17,917 bases of DNA, from the NCBI GenBank assembly GCA_012515885.1, contig JAAYXN010000416.1:1-17917 (forward strand), read 5' to 3'. The position numbers and the translations under genes were made by a program. This stretch comes from Rhodococcus sp. (in: high G+C Gram-positive bacteria) (GTDB taxonomy: Bacteria > Actinomycetota > Actinomycetes > Mycobacteriales > Mycobacteriaceae). The notes under the pieces were generated by a model. That model was not told the origin of the DNA, made no database searches, and saw nothing but the letters and a program-made list of their open reading frames with translations. Of the stretch, positions 1 to 6,553 are shown one piece after another; position 1 is the stretch's first letter, and every line of letters begins with the position of its first letter.

Positions 1-549
1 CTGGCTCGAAAACTCTACGGAGCGTCGTCGTTCGCATGTGATGGACATGGTTTTCGCGACGATATCGACAGAGCCTTCTTGCAGTGCACGTAGCCGGTCA
101 GCGGAGGTCAGGATGCGGAAGTCCAGACGATCCGGATCGCCAAAGAGGTCGCGGGCAACTTCACGAGCGATATCGACATCGAATCCGCTGATCTGACCGG
201 TAGAGGGATCGCGAAAGCTCATGAGGTTGCTGCCGGTATCGAGCCCCACGATGAGGCGTCCACGTGCGCGTATCGCATCGATGGTCGGTGTGGGGCCGGA
301 GGCGCCGGGACGCAAACTTGCTGTCGGGTCGTTGCAGTCATCGGCCGCGGAGCTGCCGCCTGCGGGATCGACAACTATTGGATCGGCGAAGCGTGCACCG
401 TTTGGCCAGGGCGCGGCGGTGTAGGGCACTTCGCCTTCATCGATAGCTGCCACTGATGTTTGTGCCGTCGCGCATCCAGTGACACCGGATGCGCAGACGA
501 GTACGGCGGCAGTGACACGCATGGTGCGGGCACGAGTACGAGTGATCAT
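1..549 (-). CDS. glnH: GlnH, extracytoplasmic glutamate/aspartate-binding lipoprotein (3' part outside window)
   Basis: Reading the minus strand from the ATG at 549 gives 183 codons without a stop to the window edge, so the C-terminal part is missing. The N-terminus has a basic start, a short hydrophobic stretch and a lipobox VTGC with the lipidated Cys at residue 26. After a linker of about 65 residues comes a typical solute-binding (SBP_bac_3) start: IRARGRLIVGLDTGSNLMSF, then SGFDVDIAREVA and a VDIVAKTMSIT segment. The ATG overlaps the glnX stop as ATGA (546-549), which implies translational coupling. Known from the family: in Mycobacterium and Corynebacterium, GlnH senses extracellular Asp/Glu and signals through GlnX to kinase PknG, which phosphorylates GarA/OdhI. 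pknG would be expected just beyond position 1. The name rests on gene order plus domain. Confidence 0.88.
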   Translation of the reverse strand, partial: MITRTRARTMRVTAAVLVCASGVTGCATAQTSVAAIDEGEVPYTAAPWPNGARFADPIVVDPAGGSSAADDCNDPTASLRPGASGPTPTIDAIRARGRLIVGLDTGSNLMSFRDPSTGQISGFDVDIAREVARDLFGDPDRLDFRILTSADRLRALQEGSVDIVAKTMSITCERRRSVEFSSQ

Positions 550-1907
550 CGGTACTCCCGAAGTCGAGGTCGTAGCCCGGCAACTATCGCACCGGCACCG
601 ATCACGGTCAGCAGCACGGCGCCTTCAGTAAGGCCACCAAGGACATTCGACGCGGACGTGATGCGGGCGCGGAGAGTGCCGCGGGCATCGATGATTCCGG
701 CCGTGAGCGCGCTATCGACGTCGTCGAATCGGCCGGGAGCATCAGCGGGTCCGGTGCCAACGGCGATAGCCGCGGCGCCTGCGTGATCGCCTGATTCGAG
801 CAGTGCATCCATCCTGATGTGCGCCGATTCCCACTCGCTCCACGCTGTCCGCGCCTGCTCCACTTCACTGAGCGCTACCTGAACGGCGGTGCTTGGTGGG
901 TAGGACTCTAAAAGTTCCGTCAGATGTGCCGACTTTTCTCGGTAGGCCTCGTCATACGAGATTTCCCCGTCACGGCGAACCAGCTTCAATGTTTCAGCGG
1001 CACGGACCTGTTGGGCAGTGATGCGAGCATCGGTGAGTTCGTGGAGCGGGACTGCCCCATGCGAGAGGGCACGGCCGGTGCTGACCGCCGAGAGCATCCC
1101 GGCCACCATCAGCCAGATCAGCAGTGACGCGGAGGCCGCTGAAGCAGCGATCAAACCGGAGTTCAGGGTGCGGCGGCTGTGGCGAGTCATCAGTATTTGC
1201 GCGGCAAGGAGCGAACCCACTGACGCGAGAAGTAAGACGATGGTCAGCCACGGCGGCTGCGCATACGCCCTTTGAGTATCGAAGACGCGGCGTTCCTGGT
1301 TGGCGTGAAGTTCTTGCGCCATGGGCAATACGGTGTGCTGCATCAGCGTCGACGCTTCGCCAAGGTAGGCGGATCCCACCGGATTGCCCACCCGGTTGTT
1401 TGCCCGCGCCGTTTCCACCAGGCCGGAATAGGTGGTCAGGCCTGAAGAAATTGCTGCGAGAAGCCGAGCATTCTCAACGTCATTGGATTCGAGACCCGCT
1501 GTGGCATAAACAAGTTCGGTGGAGGCGGTTGCCACTGCGTTGAGGTAACGCTCACGTACTTCACGGGGTTCGAGGCCACGCGAAATAAATGCCGTCGTTG
1601 CCGCCGCATCCGCGACGGACAGTGCGCTGTAGAGGTTTTGAGCCGAGTTTGCGAGCGGTTCAGTAGCTGAAAGCAGTGTCTGCAGCGTCGATTCGCGGTT
1701 ATTGACCGCGACGACAGTCACCACCCCAGACGCCAACGCGAGCAGGAGAAGGACAACGCCAACAGCGGTCAGACGCGCGGGCGTTGACCCAGCGAACTCG
1801 CGGATCTCACGACGATCTATGCCCGAAGATTCGGTCGTTGGTGCAGGTGCGGATGCGTCAATACGCATACCCTGGGGTTGCGTTGACGGCATCTCCCGCG
1901 TTACCAC
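546..1907 (-). CDS. glnX: GlnX, four-helix membrane signal transducer partner of GlnH
   Basis: About 453 residues. Four hydrophobic helices are visible: VGVVLLLLALASGVVTVVAV near the N-terminus, WLTIVLLLASVGSLLAAQIL and LIAASAASASLLIWLMVAGML mid-protein, and LTEGAVLLTVIGAGAIVAGL close to the C-terminus. Between helices 1 and 2, and again between 3 and 4, lie long helical sensor-like regions of about 150 and 130 residues. This is the architecture of mycobacterial Rv0412c/GlnX, which carries the amino-acid signal from GlnH across the membrane to PknG. I chose the GTG at 1907 because GAGGAAG lies 3 nt before it, and a TANNNT box (TATGTT, minus strand, 1941-1946) would start transcription near 1934. 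The longer in-frame ATG at 1949 would then lie upstream of the transcript. An ATG at 1892 is also possible. It is co-translated with glnH (4-nt overlap). Confidence 0.88.
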   Translation of the reverse strand: MVTREMPSTQPQGMRIDASAPAPTTESSGIDRREIREFAGSTPARLTAVGVVLLLLALASGVVTVVAVNNRESTLQTLLSATEPLANSAQNLYSALSVADAAATTAFISRGLEPREVRERYLNAVATASTELVYATAGLESNDVENARLLAAISSGLTTYSGLVETARANNRVGNPVGSAYLGEASTLMQHTVLPMAQELHANQERRVFDTQRAYAQPPWLTIVLLLASVGSLLAAQILMTRHSRRTLNSGLIAASAASASLLIWLMVAGMLSAVSTGRALSHGAVPLHELTDARITAQQVRAAETLKLVRRDGEISYDEAYREKSAHLTELLESYPPSTAVQVALSEVEQARTAWSEWESAHIRMDALLESGDHAGAAAIAVGTGPADAPGRFDDVDSALTAGIIDARGTLRARITSASNVLGGLTEGAVLLTVIGAGAIVAGLRPRLREYR

Positions 1908-1940
1908 GATCTTCCTCGCTCTCGTCGCTGGTCCGAGAGC

Positions 1941-1946
1941 AACATA
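1941..1946 (-). promoter_or_regulatory. Candidate -10 box for glnX-glnH
   Basis: The minus strand reads TATGTT, matching the actinobacterial TANNNT pattern. Transcription would start about 27 nt before the GTG at 1907. No good -35 hexamer is visible. Confidence 0.35.
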
Positions 1947-1994
1947 CAAGCAACTGCCCCGACGCAGTAGCTCTGCACGAAACGAGAATGACGC

Positions 1995-2000
1995 TAGGGT
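1995..2000 (+). promoter_or_regulatory. Candidate -10 box for mutT3
   Basis: TAGGGT followed by GAAAG, the same context as the candidate box before the thiO leader (3443-3448). It predicts a leader of about 35 nt ending in the AGGGG ribosome binding site (2032-2036), 5 nt before the mutT3 ATG. Confidence 0.4.
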
Positions 2001-2041
2001 GAAAGCACCTGGACCGATGTCGATCTGAAGCAGGGGTACTG

Positions 2042-2689
2042 ATGCGTGGTGACGGTGACGGCTGGGCGACCAGTCCTGACGGGCGTCGTCACTGGGGAAA
2101 GTTTGGGGCAGCAGGGTTGCTGCTGCGTGCGCCCCTTGCCGATGGTTCGCCTGCAGTGCTGCTCCAACACCGTGCGCTATGGAGCCATGAGGGCGGTACC
2201 TGGGCGTTGCCCGGTGGGGCCCGCGACAGCCATGAAAGTACCGCGAACGCCGCCGTCCGGGAGGCCGAAGAAGAGGCCGGTATCGAGGCCCAGAAGATCA
2301 CCGTGCGCGGCGAAGCAGTCACGATGGAAGTACCCGGCGGGTGGAGTTACACGACGGTGATGGCCGATGCGCCCGAGCCGCTTGCCACCATCCTCAATGG
2401 GGAAAGCACGGAACTGCGCTGGGTACCCGAATCGAAGGTGGCGCACCTGCCGCTGCACCCCGGATTCGAGGACGGGTGGACGCGGCTGCGCACGCAGGGG
2501 TTCTCTGTGAACCCCGATGATGTTGACCAGCTTGCAGACCGCGGCGTCACCATTCCGCGGACGATTGCGCTTCCTACCGGCGGATTTGGGTGGCTGCGCC
2601 CGCGCACCGAAGCCGTCGAAACGTCCAGTGACGACATTGTCGACGCCGCTACCGTGCTGGGGTGGCTCGACCTGTCGGATGCGAACTAG
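2042..2689 (+). CDS. mutT3: Nudix hydrolase, MutT3-like
   Basis: 215 residues. A complete Nudix box (GX5EX7REUXEEXGU) runs from G59 to I81, with R73-E74 and the metal-binding E77/E78 present, preceded by the usual WALPGGA strand-loop. Nudix enzymes hydrolyse nucleoside diphosphates linked to another moiety. Length and position between glnX and thiE match M. tuberculosis Rv0413 (MutT3, 217 aa), which is assigned to clearing oxidised guanine nucleotides. Substrate choice cannot be read from the sequence. The ATG has AGGGG 5 nt upstream. The gene is divergent from glnX and convergent with thiE; its stop codon lies inside a short tandem repeat (2685-2739). Confidence 0.88.
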   Translation: MRGDGDGWATSPDGRRHWGKFGAAGLLLRAPLADGSPAVLLQHRALWSHEGGTWALPGGARDSHESTANAAVREAEEEAGIEAQKITVRGEAVTMEVPGGWSYTTVMADAPEPLATILNGESTELRWVPESKVAHLPLHPGFEDGWTRLRTQGFSVNPDDVDQLADRGVTIPRTIALPTGGFGWLRPRTEAVETSSDDIVDAATVLGWLDLSDAN

Positions 2690-2739
2690 CTAAGGCGTGA
2701 ACTAGCTAGGGCGTGAACTAGAACGCCTGCAACTAGCGG
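2685..2739. repeat. Short 16-bp tandem repeat at the mutT3/thiE convergent ends
   Basis: Two near-identical 16-bp units, ACTAGCTAAGGCGTGA (2685-2700) and ACTAGCTAGGGCGTGA (2701-2716), are followed by two decayed units that keep only ACTAG (2717 and 2732). The mutT3 stop TAG lies in the first unit, and the thiE stop (CTA, 2733-2735) in the last. GGCGT...ACGCC in the third unit could form a 5-bp hairpin. The array fills the whole intergenic gap. Confidence 0.7.
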
Positions 2740-3425
2740 CGTAGTGCGTCAGCGAAGGCCCGTGCTGCGGCCTGGGGGTCGCGGGCCTGGGTGATCGCCC
2801 GCACCACCACGACACGCGTGGCACCAGCACCCAGAACTTCAGGGAGCCGTTCCAGATCGATCCCGCCAATCGCGAACCAGGCGCGATCGGGATCGGCGTT
2901 GGCGGTCGAGCGCACCAAATCAAGACCCGAAGCGGTACGGCCCGGTTTGGTCGGGGTCGCCCACACAGGACCGGTGCAGAAATAGTCCACGTGTTCTTCA
3001 ATGGCGGCGAGGCTGGCCTGCGCCCGACTGTGCGTCGAGAGGCCGATGAGAACGTCAGGGCCCAGCACCGCGCGTGCCTGCGGCACCGGAAGGTCCGTCT
3101 GGCCAACATGCAAAATGTCAGCGCCCGCCGCATGCGCCAGATCAGCGCGATCGTTGACAGCCAGGAGCGCTCCATGCCTGCGTGCGGCCGCTGCAAGGAC
3201 AGAGATGGCGTTCAACTCGTCACGCACCTCCAGCGGGCCAAACTTCTTTTCCCCCCGTGAACCCTTGTCGCGAAGCTGAATGATGTCGACGCCACCAGAG
3301 AGAGCTGCTTCAGCAAACTGGGCGAGATCACCCGTATCGCGCCTGGCGTCGGTGCACAGGTAGAGGCGGGCATCGTCGAGTCGTCGCTGGCGGTCTGCAT
3401 GACTGCGGTACTGCATGGAGGTCAC
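2733..3425 (-). CDS. thiE: Thiamin-phosphate synthase ThiE
   Basis: 230 residues of the TIM-barrel thiamin-phosphate synthase family, which joins HMP pyrophosphate to thiazole phosphate to give thiamin monophosphate in the cytoplasm. Visible motifs, in order: IIQLRDKG (pyrophosphate/Mg site), LLAVNDRADLAHAAGADILHVGQTDLP, IGLSTHS, YFCTGPVWATPTKPG, WFAIGGI and a C-terminal GATRVVVVRAI phosphate loop. The GTG at 3425 is preferred because TACCGT sits on the minus strand exactly at -12 to -7 (3432-3437), which predicts a leaderless mRNA. The ATG three codons later has no ribosome binding site. The gene is transcribed away from thiO and so lies outside the riboswitch leader. Confidence 0.93.
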   Translation of the reverse strand: MTSMQYRSHADRQRRLDDARLYLCTDARRDTGDLAQFAEAALSGGVDIIQLRDKGSRGEKKFGPLEVRDELNAISVLAAAARRHGALLAVNDRADLAHAAGADILHVGQTDLPVPQARAVLGPDVLIGLSTHSRAQASLAAIEEHVDYFCTGPVWATPTKPGRTASGLDLVRSTANADPDRAWFAIGGIDLERLPEVLGAGATRVVVVRAITQARDPQAAARAFADALRR

Positions 3426-3431
3426 GGGATG

Positions 3432-3437
3432 ACGGTA
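3432..3437 (-). promoter_or_regulatory. Candidate leaderless -10 box of thiE
   Basis: The minus strand reads TACCGT, matching TANNNT, with 6 nt between it and the GTG start of thiE. This is the spacing expected if transcription starts on the start codon. It lies only 5 bp from the opposing thiO -10 candidate. Confidence 0.5.
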
Positions 3438-3442
3438 GCCTC

Positions 3443-3448
3443 TAGGGT
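3443..3448 (+). promoter_or_regulatory. Candidate -10 box of the thiOSG leader
   Basis: TAGGGT followed by GAAAG. A start near 3455 gives a leader of roughly 158 nt containing the TPP riboswitch. No convincing -35 element is visible. Confidence 0.45.
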
Positions 3449-3504
3449 GAAAGTTGCATCACGGGAGTCCCGAGGTTGTATCCAAATCAGGTTCCGCATC
3501 GTCA

Positions 3505-3604
3505 CCGGTGTGGAGTCAGGGTTTGGGGCGCGGGGCTGAGAGGGGCGCACGCCGTGCCCGACCGTCAGACCTGACCCGGATCATGCCGGCGCAGGAAGTG
3601 GAGG
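3505..3604 (+). ncRNA. TPP riboswitch (THI element) controlling thiOSG
   Basis: The conserved THI-box features are readable in order. CTGAGA (3536-3541) is the pyrimidine-recognition loop. A GC-rich variable stem follows (GGGC...GTGCCC, about 3543-3559). ACCTGA is at 3569-3574, then CCGG-ATCATG-CCGG (P4/P5, about 3576-3589) and GCGCAGGAAG. Helix P2 is formed by GGGTTTG (3519-3525) with CAGACCT (3566-3572). The 3' end runs straight into GGAGG (3600-3604), the thiO ribosome binding site, so control is probably of translation initiation: TPP binding would hide the site. Boundaries are approximate because I could not identify a clean P1 helix. Confidence 0.9.
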
Positions 3605-3612
3605 TGAATGGC

Positions 3613-4707
3613 GTGTCTCGGTCAGTAGCGATCGTCGGTGGCGGCGTCATCGGAACGTCGATTGCCTGGCAGGCAGCTCGGCGCGGATGGCGCGTGCGGC
3701 TCTACGACCCCCAGTTTGCGGCTAGCCCCACCTCGATCGCTAGCGCGTCGTGGGTGGCGGGCGGGATGCTCGCCCCGCTCTCGGAAGGCTGGCCGGGCGA
3801 AGATGACGTCCTGGCACTGGGGTCGGCGTCTCTGGATCTGTGGCCCGAATTTGGCGGCGCGTTGGAAGCGGCGACGGGGCTGGAGCTGTTTACCTCGTCC
3901 AGTTCGCTCACCGTCGCTCTCGACACTGCTGACGCCCAGGATCTTGAGACGATCGCCGAGTGGGTCACCGCGCAGGGGCGAGAGTTGCGCATACTTTCGC
4001 GCAGCGAGGTCCGTGACTGTGAGCCTTCGCTGGGGCGTGGAGTGCGGATGGGGTTGTTGTCTGAGGCTGAGCGGGCCGTCGATAACCGGCTGCTTTTGAG
4101 TGCTCTGCGCAGCAGCGCAGCCAGCGAGGGTGTCGAGTGCGTGGGGGAGTCCGTCAGCGACGTCGATGCGCTTGAGGCTGATCAGGTCGTCATCGCGGCC
4201 GGTACCGGATCGGCAACCCTGTGGCCGGGACTTCCCGTCCGGCCGGTCAAGGGTGAGATTCTGCGGCTACGCACCAGGCCGGGAGTGACGCCGCCGCCCA
4301 CCCGCACCATCCGGGCCTCGGTACATGGGCGTGCCTGCTATTTGGTGCCGCGGGCGGACGGCATCGTCGTCGGCGCCACGCAGTATGAGTCGGCTGATAC
4401 CCAGGTCACTGTGGCTGGGGTGCGCAATTTGATCGCTGACGCCGAGACGTTGATTCCGGCGCTTGGCGAGTACGAACTGCATGAGACATCGGCCGGTTTG
4501 CGGCCTATGAGTCCAGACAATCTGCCGCTCATTGGGCGTCTCTCTGATCGGGTGATCGCCGCCACCGGTCATGGACGCAACGGGATCTTGCTGACACCGG
4601 TAACGGCCGCGGCTGTCGTCGCACTGCTCGACGGTAGTGAGCTAGGCGAAGCCGCGGCAGCGGATCCCTCACGGTTTAGGCTCAAAGAACGCGAATTATC
4701 GAGGTGA
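3613..4707 (+). CDS. thiO: Glycine oxidase ThiO
   Basis: 364 residues from the GTG at 3613. FAD-dependent oxidase of the DAO/glycine oxidase family that supplies dehydroglycine (iminoacetate) to ThiG for thiazole synthesis. The dinucleotide-binding motif GGGVIG is at residues 9-14, and the family signature TSAGLRPMSPDNLPLIGR...ATGHGRNGILLTP lies near the C-terminus. The frame is open upstream to 3454, but that extension is the riboswitch itself and is not coding. GGAGG (3600-3604) is 8 nt before the GTG. The intervening ATG at 3608 is out of frame. First gene of the thiOSG operon; it ends 3 nt before thiS. Confidence 0.92.
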   Translation: MSRSVAIVGGGVIGTSIAWQAARRGWRVRLYDPQFAASPTSIASASWVAGGMLAPLSEGWPGEDDVLALGSASLDLWPEFGGALEAATGLELFTSSSSLTVALDTADAQDLETIAEWVTAQGRELRILSRSEVRDCEPSLGRGVRMGLLSEAERAVDNRLLLSALRSSAASEGVECVGESVSDVDALEADQVVIAAGTGSATLWPGLPVRPVKGEILRLRTRPGVTPPPTRTIRASVHGRACYLVPRADGIVVGATQYESADTQVTVAGVRNLIADAETLIPALGEYELHETSAGLRPMSPDNLPLIGRLSDRVIAATGHGRNGILLTPVTAAAVVALLDGSELGEAAAADPSRFRLKERELSR

Positions 4708-4710
4708 ATT

Positions 4711-4923
4711 ATGAGTGAATCTCCGATCGGTATCACCGTCAACGGTGACGACCACGAGTTTGATAGTGCACTAACAATGGCCGAATTGTTGGAGCGTCTT
4801 TCCCTGCCTAACAAGGGGATTGCGGTGGCAGTGGATGGTGCGGTGTTTCCGCGCGCCCGTTGGGGTGAACCGGTGGGCCGGGGATGGAACATCGAGATTT
4901 TGACGGCGGTGCAGGGTGGCTGA
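4711..4923 (+). CDS. thiS: Sulfur carrier protein ThiS
   Basis: 70 residues with a ubiquitin-like (beta-grasp) pattern and the essential C-terminal Gly-Gly (ends TAVQGG). The last Gly is adenylated and then thiocarboxylated to carry sulfur to ThiG. TVNGDDHEF at the start and LLERLSLPNKGIAVAVDG in the middle are typical. GAGG (4701-4704) is 6 nt before the ATG. No thiF/moeB-type activating enzyme is in the window, so the activator must be encoded elsewhere. Confidence 0.95.
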   Translation: MSESPIGITVNGDDHEFDSALTMAELLERLSLPNKGIAVAVDGAVFPRARWGEPVGRGWNIEILTAVQGG

Positions 4924-4924
4924 C

Positions 4925-5692
4925 ATGGCAACGGGCGCTGCGATGGAGCCGCTGGTGATCGCGGGACGCGAGTTCGGTTCGCGGCTCATCACCGGTACCG
5001 GTGGTGCGGCGAATCTCGCGGTGCTGGAGGAGGCGCTGGTCGCGTCCGGCACGGAGTTGACGACGGTCGCGATGCGCCGCGTCGACGCTGATGGCCGCAC
5101 TGGCGTGCTGGATTTGTTGCGCCGGTTAGGTATTGAGTTGTTGCCTAATACGGCGGGGTGCCGCGGTGCGGCGGAAGCGGTGTTGACGGCGCAGTTGGCG
5201 CGCGAGGCGCTGGAAACGAATTGGGTCAAGTTGGAAGTGATCGCCGATGAGCGGACGCTACTTCCCGATGCGATCGAATTAGTCAGTGCCGCAGAGCAAC
5301 TCGTCGATGATGGTTTTGTGGTGTTGCCGTACACCACTGATGATCCGGTGTTGGCTCGCCGTCTTGAGGATGTGGGTTGCGCGGCGGTGATGCCGCTCGG
5401 TTCGCCGATCGGTACCGGTCAGGGTGTTTCTAATCCCCGCAATATCGAGATGATTGTGGAGGGTGCTGGCGTTCCGGTCATCATGGACGCGGGTATCGGC
5501 ACGGCCAGTGATGCGACGTTGGCGATGGAGTTGGGCTGCGACGCGGTCCTGTTGGCTACTGCGGTGACGCGCGCGAAGAATCCGCCGCTCATGGCCACCG
5601 CGATGCGTCATGCCGTCGCGGCTGGCTATTACGCCCGTCATGCGGGCCGCATCCCGAAACGCTTCTGGGCCCAGGCATCTTCCGCTTGGTGA
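4925..5692 (+). CDS. thiG: Thiazole synthase ThiG
   Basis: 255 residues. ThiG condenses 1-deoxyxylulose 5-phosphate, dehydroglycine and the ThiS thiocarboxylate into the thiazole phosphate moiety. Conserved segments: SRLITGTGG, VAMRRVDADG, LPNTAGCR, NWVKLEVIAD (K102, the Schiff-base lysine), VLPYTTDDPVLARRLED, VMPLGSPIGTGQGV, VIMDAGIGTASDA and IPKRFWAQASS, close to mycobacterial ThiG throughout. AGGG (4913-4916) is 8 nt before the ATG at 4925. An in-frame GTG at 4916 would overlap thiS by 8 nt but has no well-spaced ribosome binding site. Last gene of the operon, followed by a strong hairpin. Confidence 0.95.
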   Translation: MATGAAMEPLVIAGREFGSRLITGTGGAANLAVLEEALVASGTELTTVAMRRVDADGRTGVLDLLRRLGIELLPNTAGCRGAAEAVLTAQLAREALETNWVKLEVIADERTLLPDAIELVSAAEQLVDDGFVVLPYTTDDPVLARRLEDVGCAAVMPLGSPIGTGQGVSNPRNIEMIVEGAGVPVIMDAGIGTASDATLAMELGCDAVLLATAVTRAKNPPLMATAMRHAVAAGYYARHAGRIPKRFWAQASSAW

Positions 5693-5704
5693 CAACTGAA
5701 CGCT

Positions 5705-5743
5705 AATGGGGCCGATACAGCAATCCGCTGTATCGGCCCCATT
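5705..5743. terminator. Perfect 17-bp hairpin between thiG and the ABC permease gene
   Basis: AATGGGGCCGATACAGC (5705-5721) and its exact reverse complement (5727-5743) flank a 5-nt loop AATCC. It starts 12 nt after the thiG stop and ends 12 nt before the convergent permease stop, so it can serve both directions. There is no T-tract, as is common in actinobacteria. Confidence 0.8.
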
Positions 5744-5755
5744 GACGTGCAGTGC

Positions 5756-6553
5756 TTAGGCGTCGCGCTTGTTCACCACTAACAGGGCGAGCGCAAAAAT
5801 GATCGCCACGAACCCTGCGAAGTACGCGAGACTGACCCACGGACCCCAGTGATAGTCGACGCCGCGAGCAATACCGAGGAACTGGTCGGCATTGGTGAAC
5901 GGCAAGAACGGCTGCACATTGCGTCCAAACGAACCGAACAATCCGACAATGGACTCGACCAGCAGCGGCCACAACAACAGCAGCGCAATAGCACCGGCAG
6001 ACTGGCGCAAAAGGGCACCGACAGCAACCGCGAGGAAAACGCAGAGCAGCGCGTAAATCGGAACCGAATACACCGCCCGCCAGTTCTCCTCACCCGACAA
6101 CGTCAACGCCGCGCCCGCTTCGCTACCAGCCATCAACTTGCCGACCGCGAAAGCACCGAACGCAAGGGCACCGGTCAGTACCGCACCGAAGACACCCACC
6201 AAGAACGCCTTGGCGACGATCACCGCAGAACGATTAGGGATCGCCTGGAACGTCGTGCGAATAACGCCGAAGCGGTACTCGCTGGTGACCGTCAACGCCG
6301 CCATAATCATCAGCACCATGACGCCGAGACCAGCCACACCGATCAGAACGTCACTGACAACAGGCAATACAAGTTCGTACTGCGGAGTGTTGCCCGCCGC
6401 GATTTCCTTCTCATAGTTGTCGACGCTGAACTTGCTACCGAAACCCATCAGGGCAGCGATACCGAGACCGAGAACGATGATCGTGGCGGTGCACCACCAC
6501 GGCGATCGCGTCGTGGTGATCTTGATCCGTTCTGCTTGTAAGACAGCCATCAC
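5756..6553 (-). CDS. ABC-2 type transporter permease
   Basis: 265 residues with six hydrophobic helices: WWCTATIIVLGLGIAALMGF, VSDVLIGVAGLGVMVLMIMAAL, VAKAFLVGVFGAVLTGALAF, IYALLCVFLAVAVGAL, AGAIALLLLWPLLVESIVGL and VSLAYFAGFVAIIFALALLVV. TVTSEYRFGVIRTTFQAIPNR between helices 2 and 3 is the cytoplasmic loop usual in ABC-2 exporters of the CcmA/NatA partner type. It forms the membrane channel for the ATPase encoded directly upstream. The GTG at 6553 has AGGGG 6 nt upstream and overlaps the ATPase stop by 4 nt (GTGA). The ATG at 6550 (TGATG overlap) is equally possible. The exported substrate is unknown. Confidence 0.88.
   Translation of the reverse strand: MMAVLQAERIKITTTRSPWWCTATIIVLGLGIAALMGFGSKFSVDNYEKEIAAGNTPQYELVLPVVSDVLIGVAGLGVMVLMIMAALTVTSEYRFGVIRTTFQAIPNRSAVIVAKAFLVGVFGAVLTGALAFGAFAVGKLMAGSEAGAALTLSGEENWRAVYSVPIYALLCVFLAVAVGALLRQSAGAIALLLLWPLLVESIVGLFGSFGRNVQPFLPFTNADQFLGIARGVDYHWGPWVSLAYFAGFVAIIFALALLVVNKRDA

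Noticed and set aside
3462..3472. CGGGAGTCCCG palindrome in the thiO leader
   Set aside because: Five-base arms around one base in GC-rich DNA are not unusual and match no known operator; it may be part of the leader fold.
3454..3612. Open in-frame extension of thiO upstream to 3454
   Set aside because: This stretch is the TPP riboswitch and its leader; the GTG at 3613 has a well-spaced GGAGG, and the protein family begins there.
5849..6541. 230-codon plus-strand frame across the ABC permease
   Set aside because: Its composition (Arg/Asn/Thr/Gln, no domain) is that of an antisense shadow of a six-helix membrane protein.
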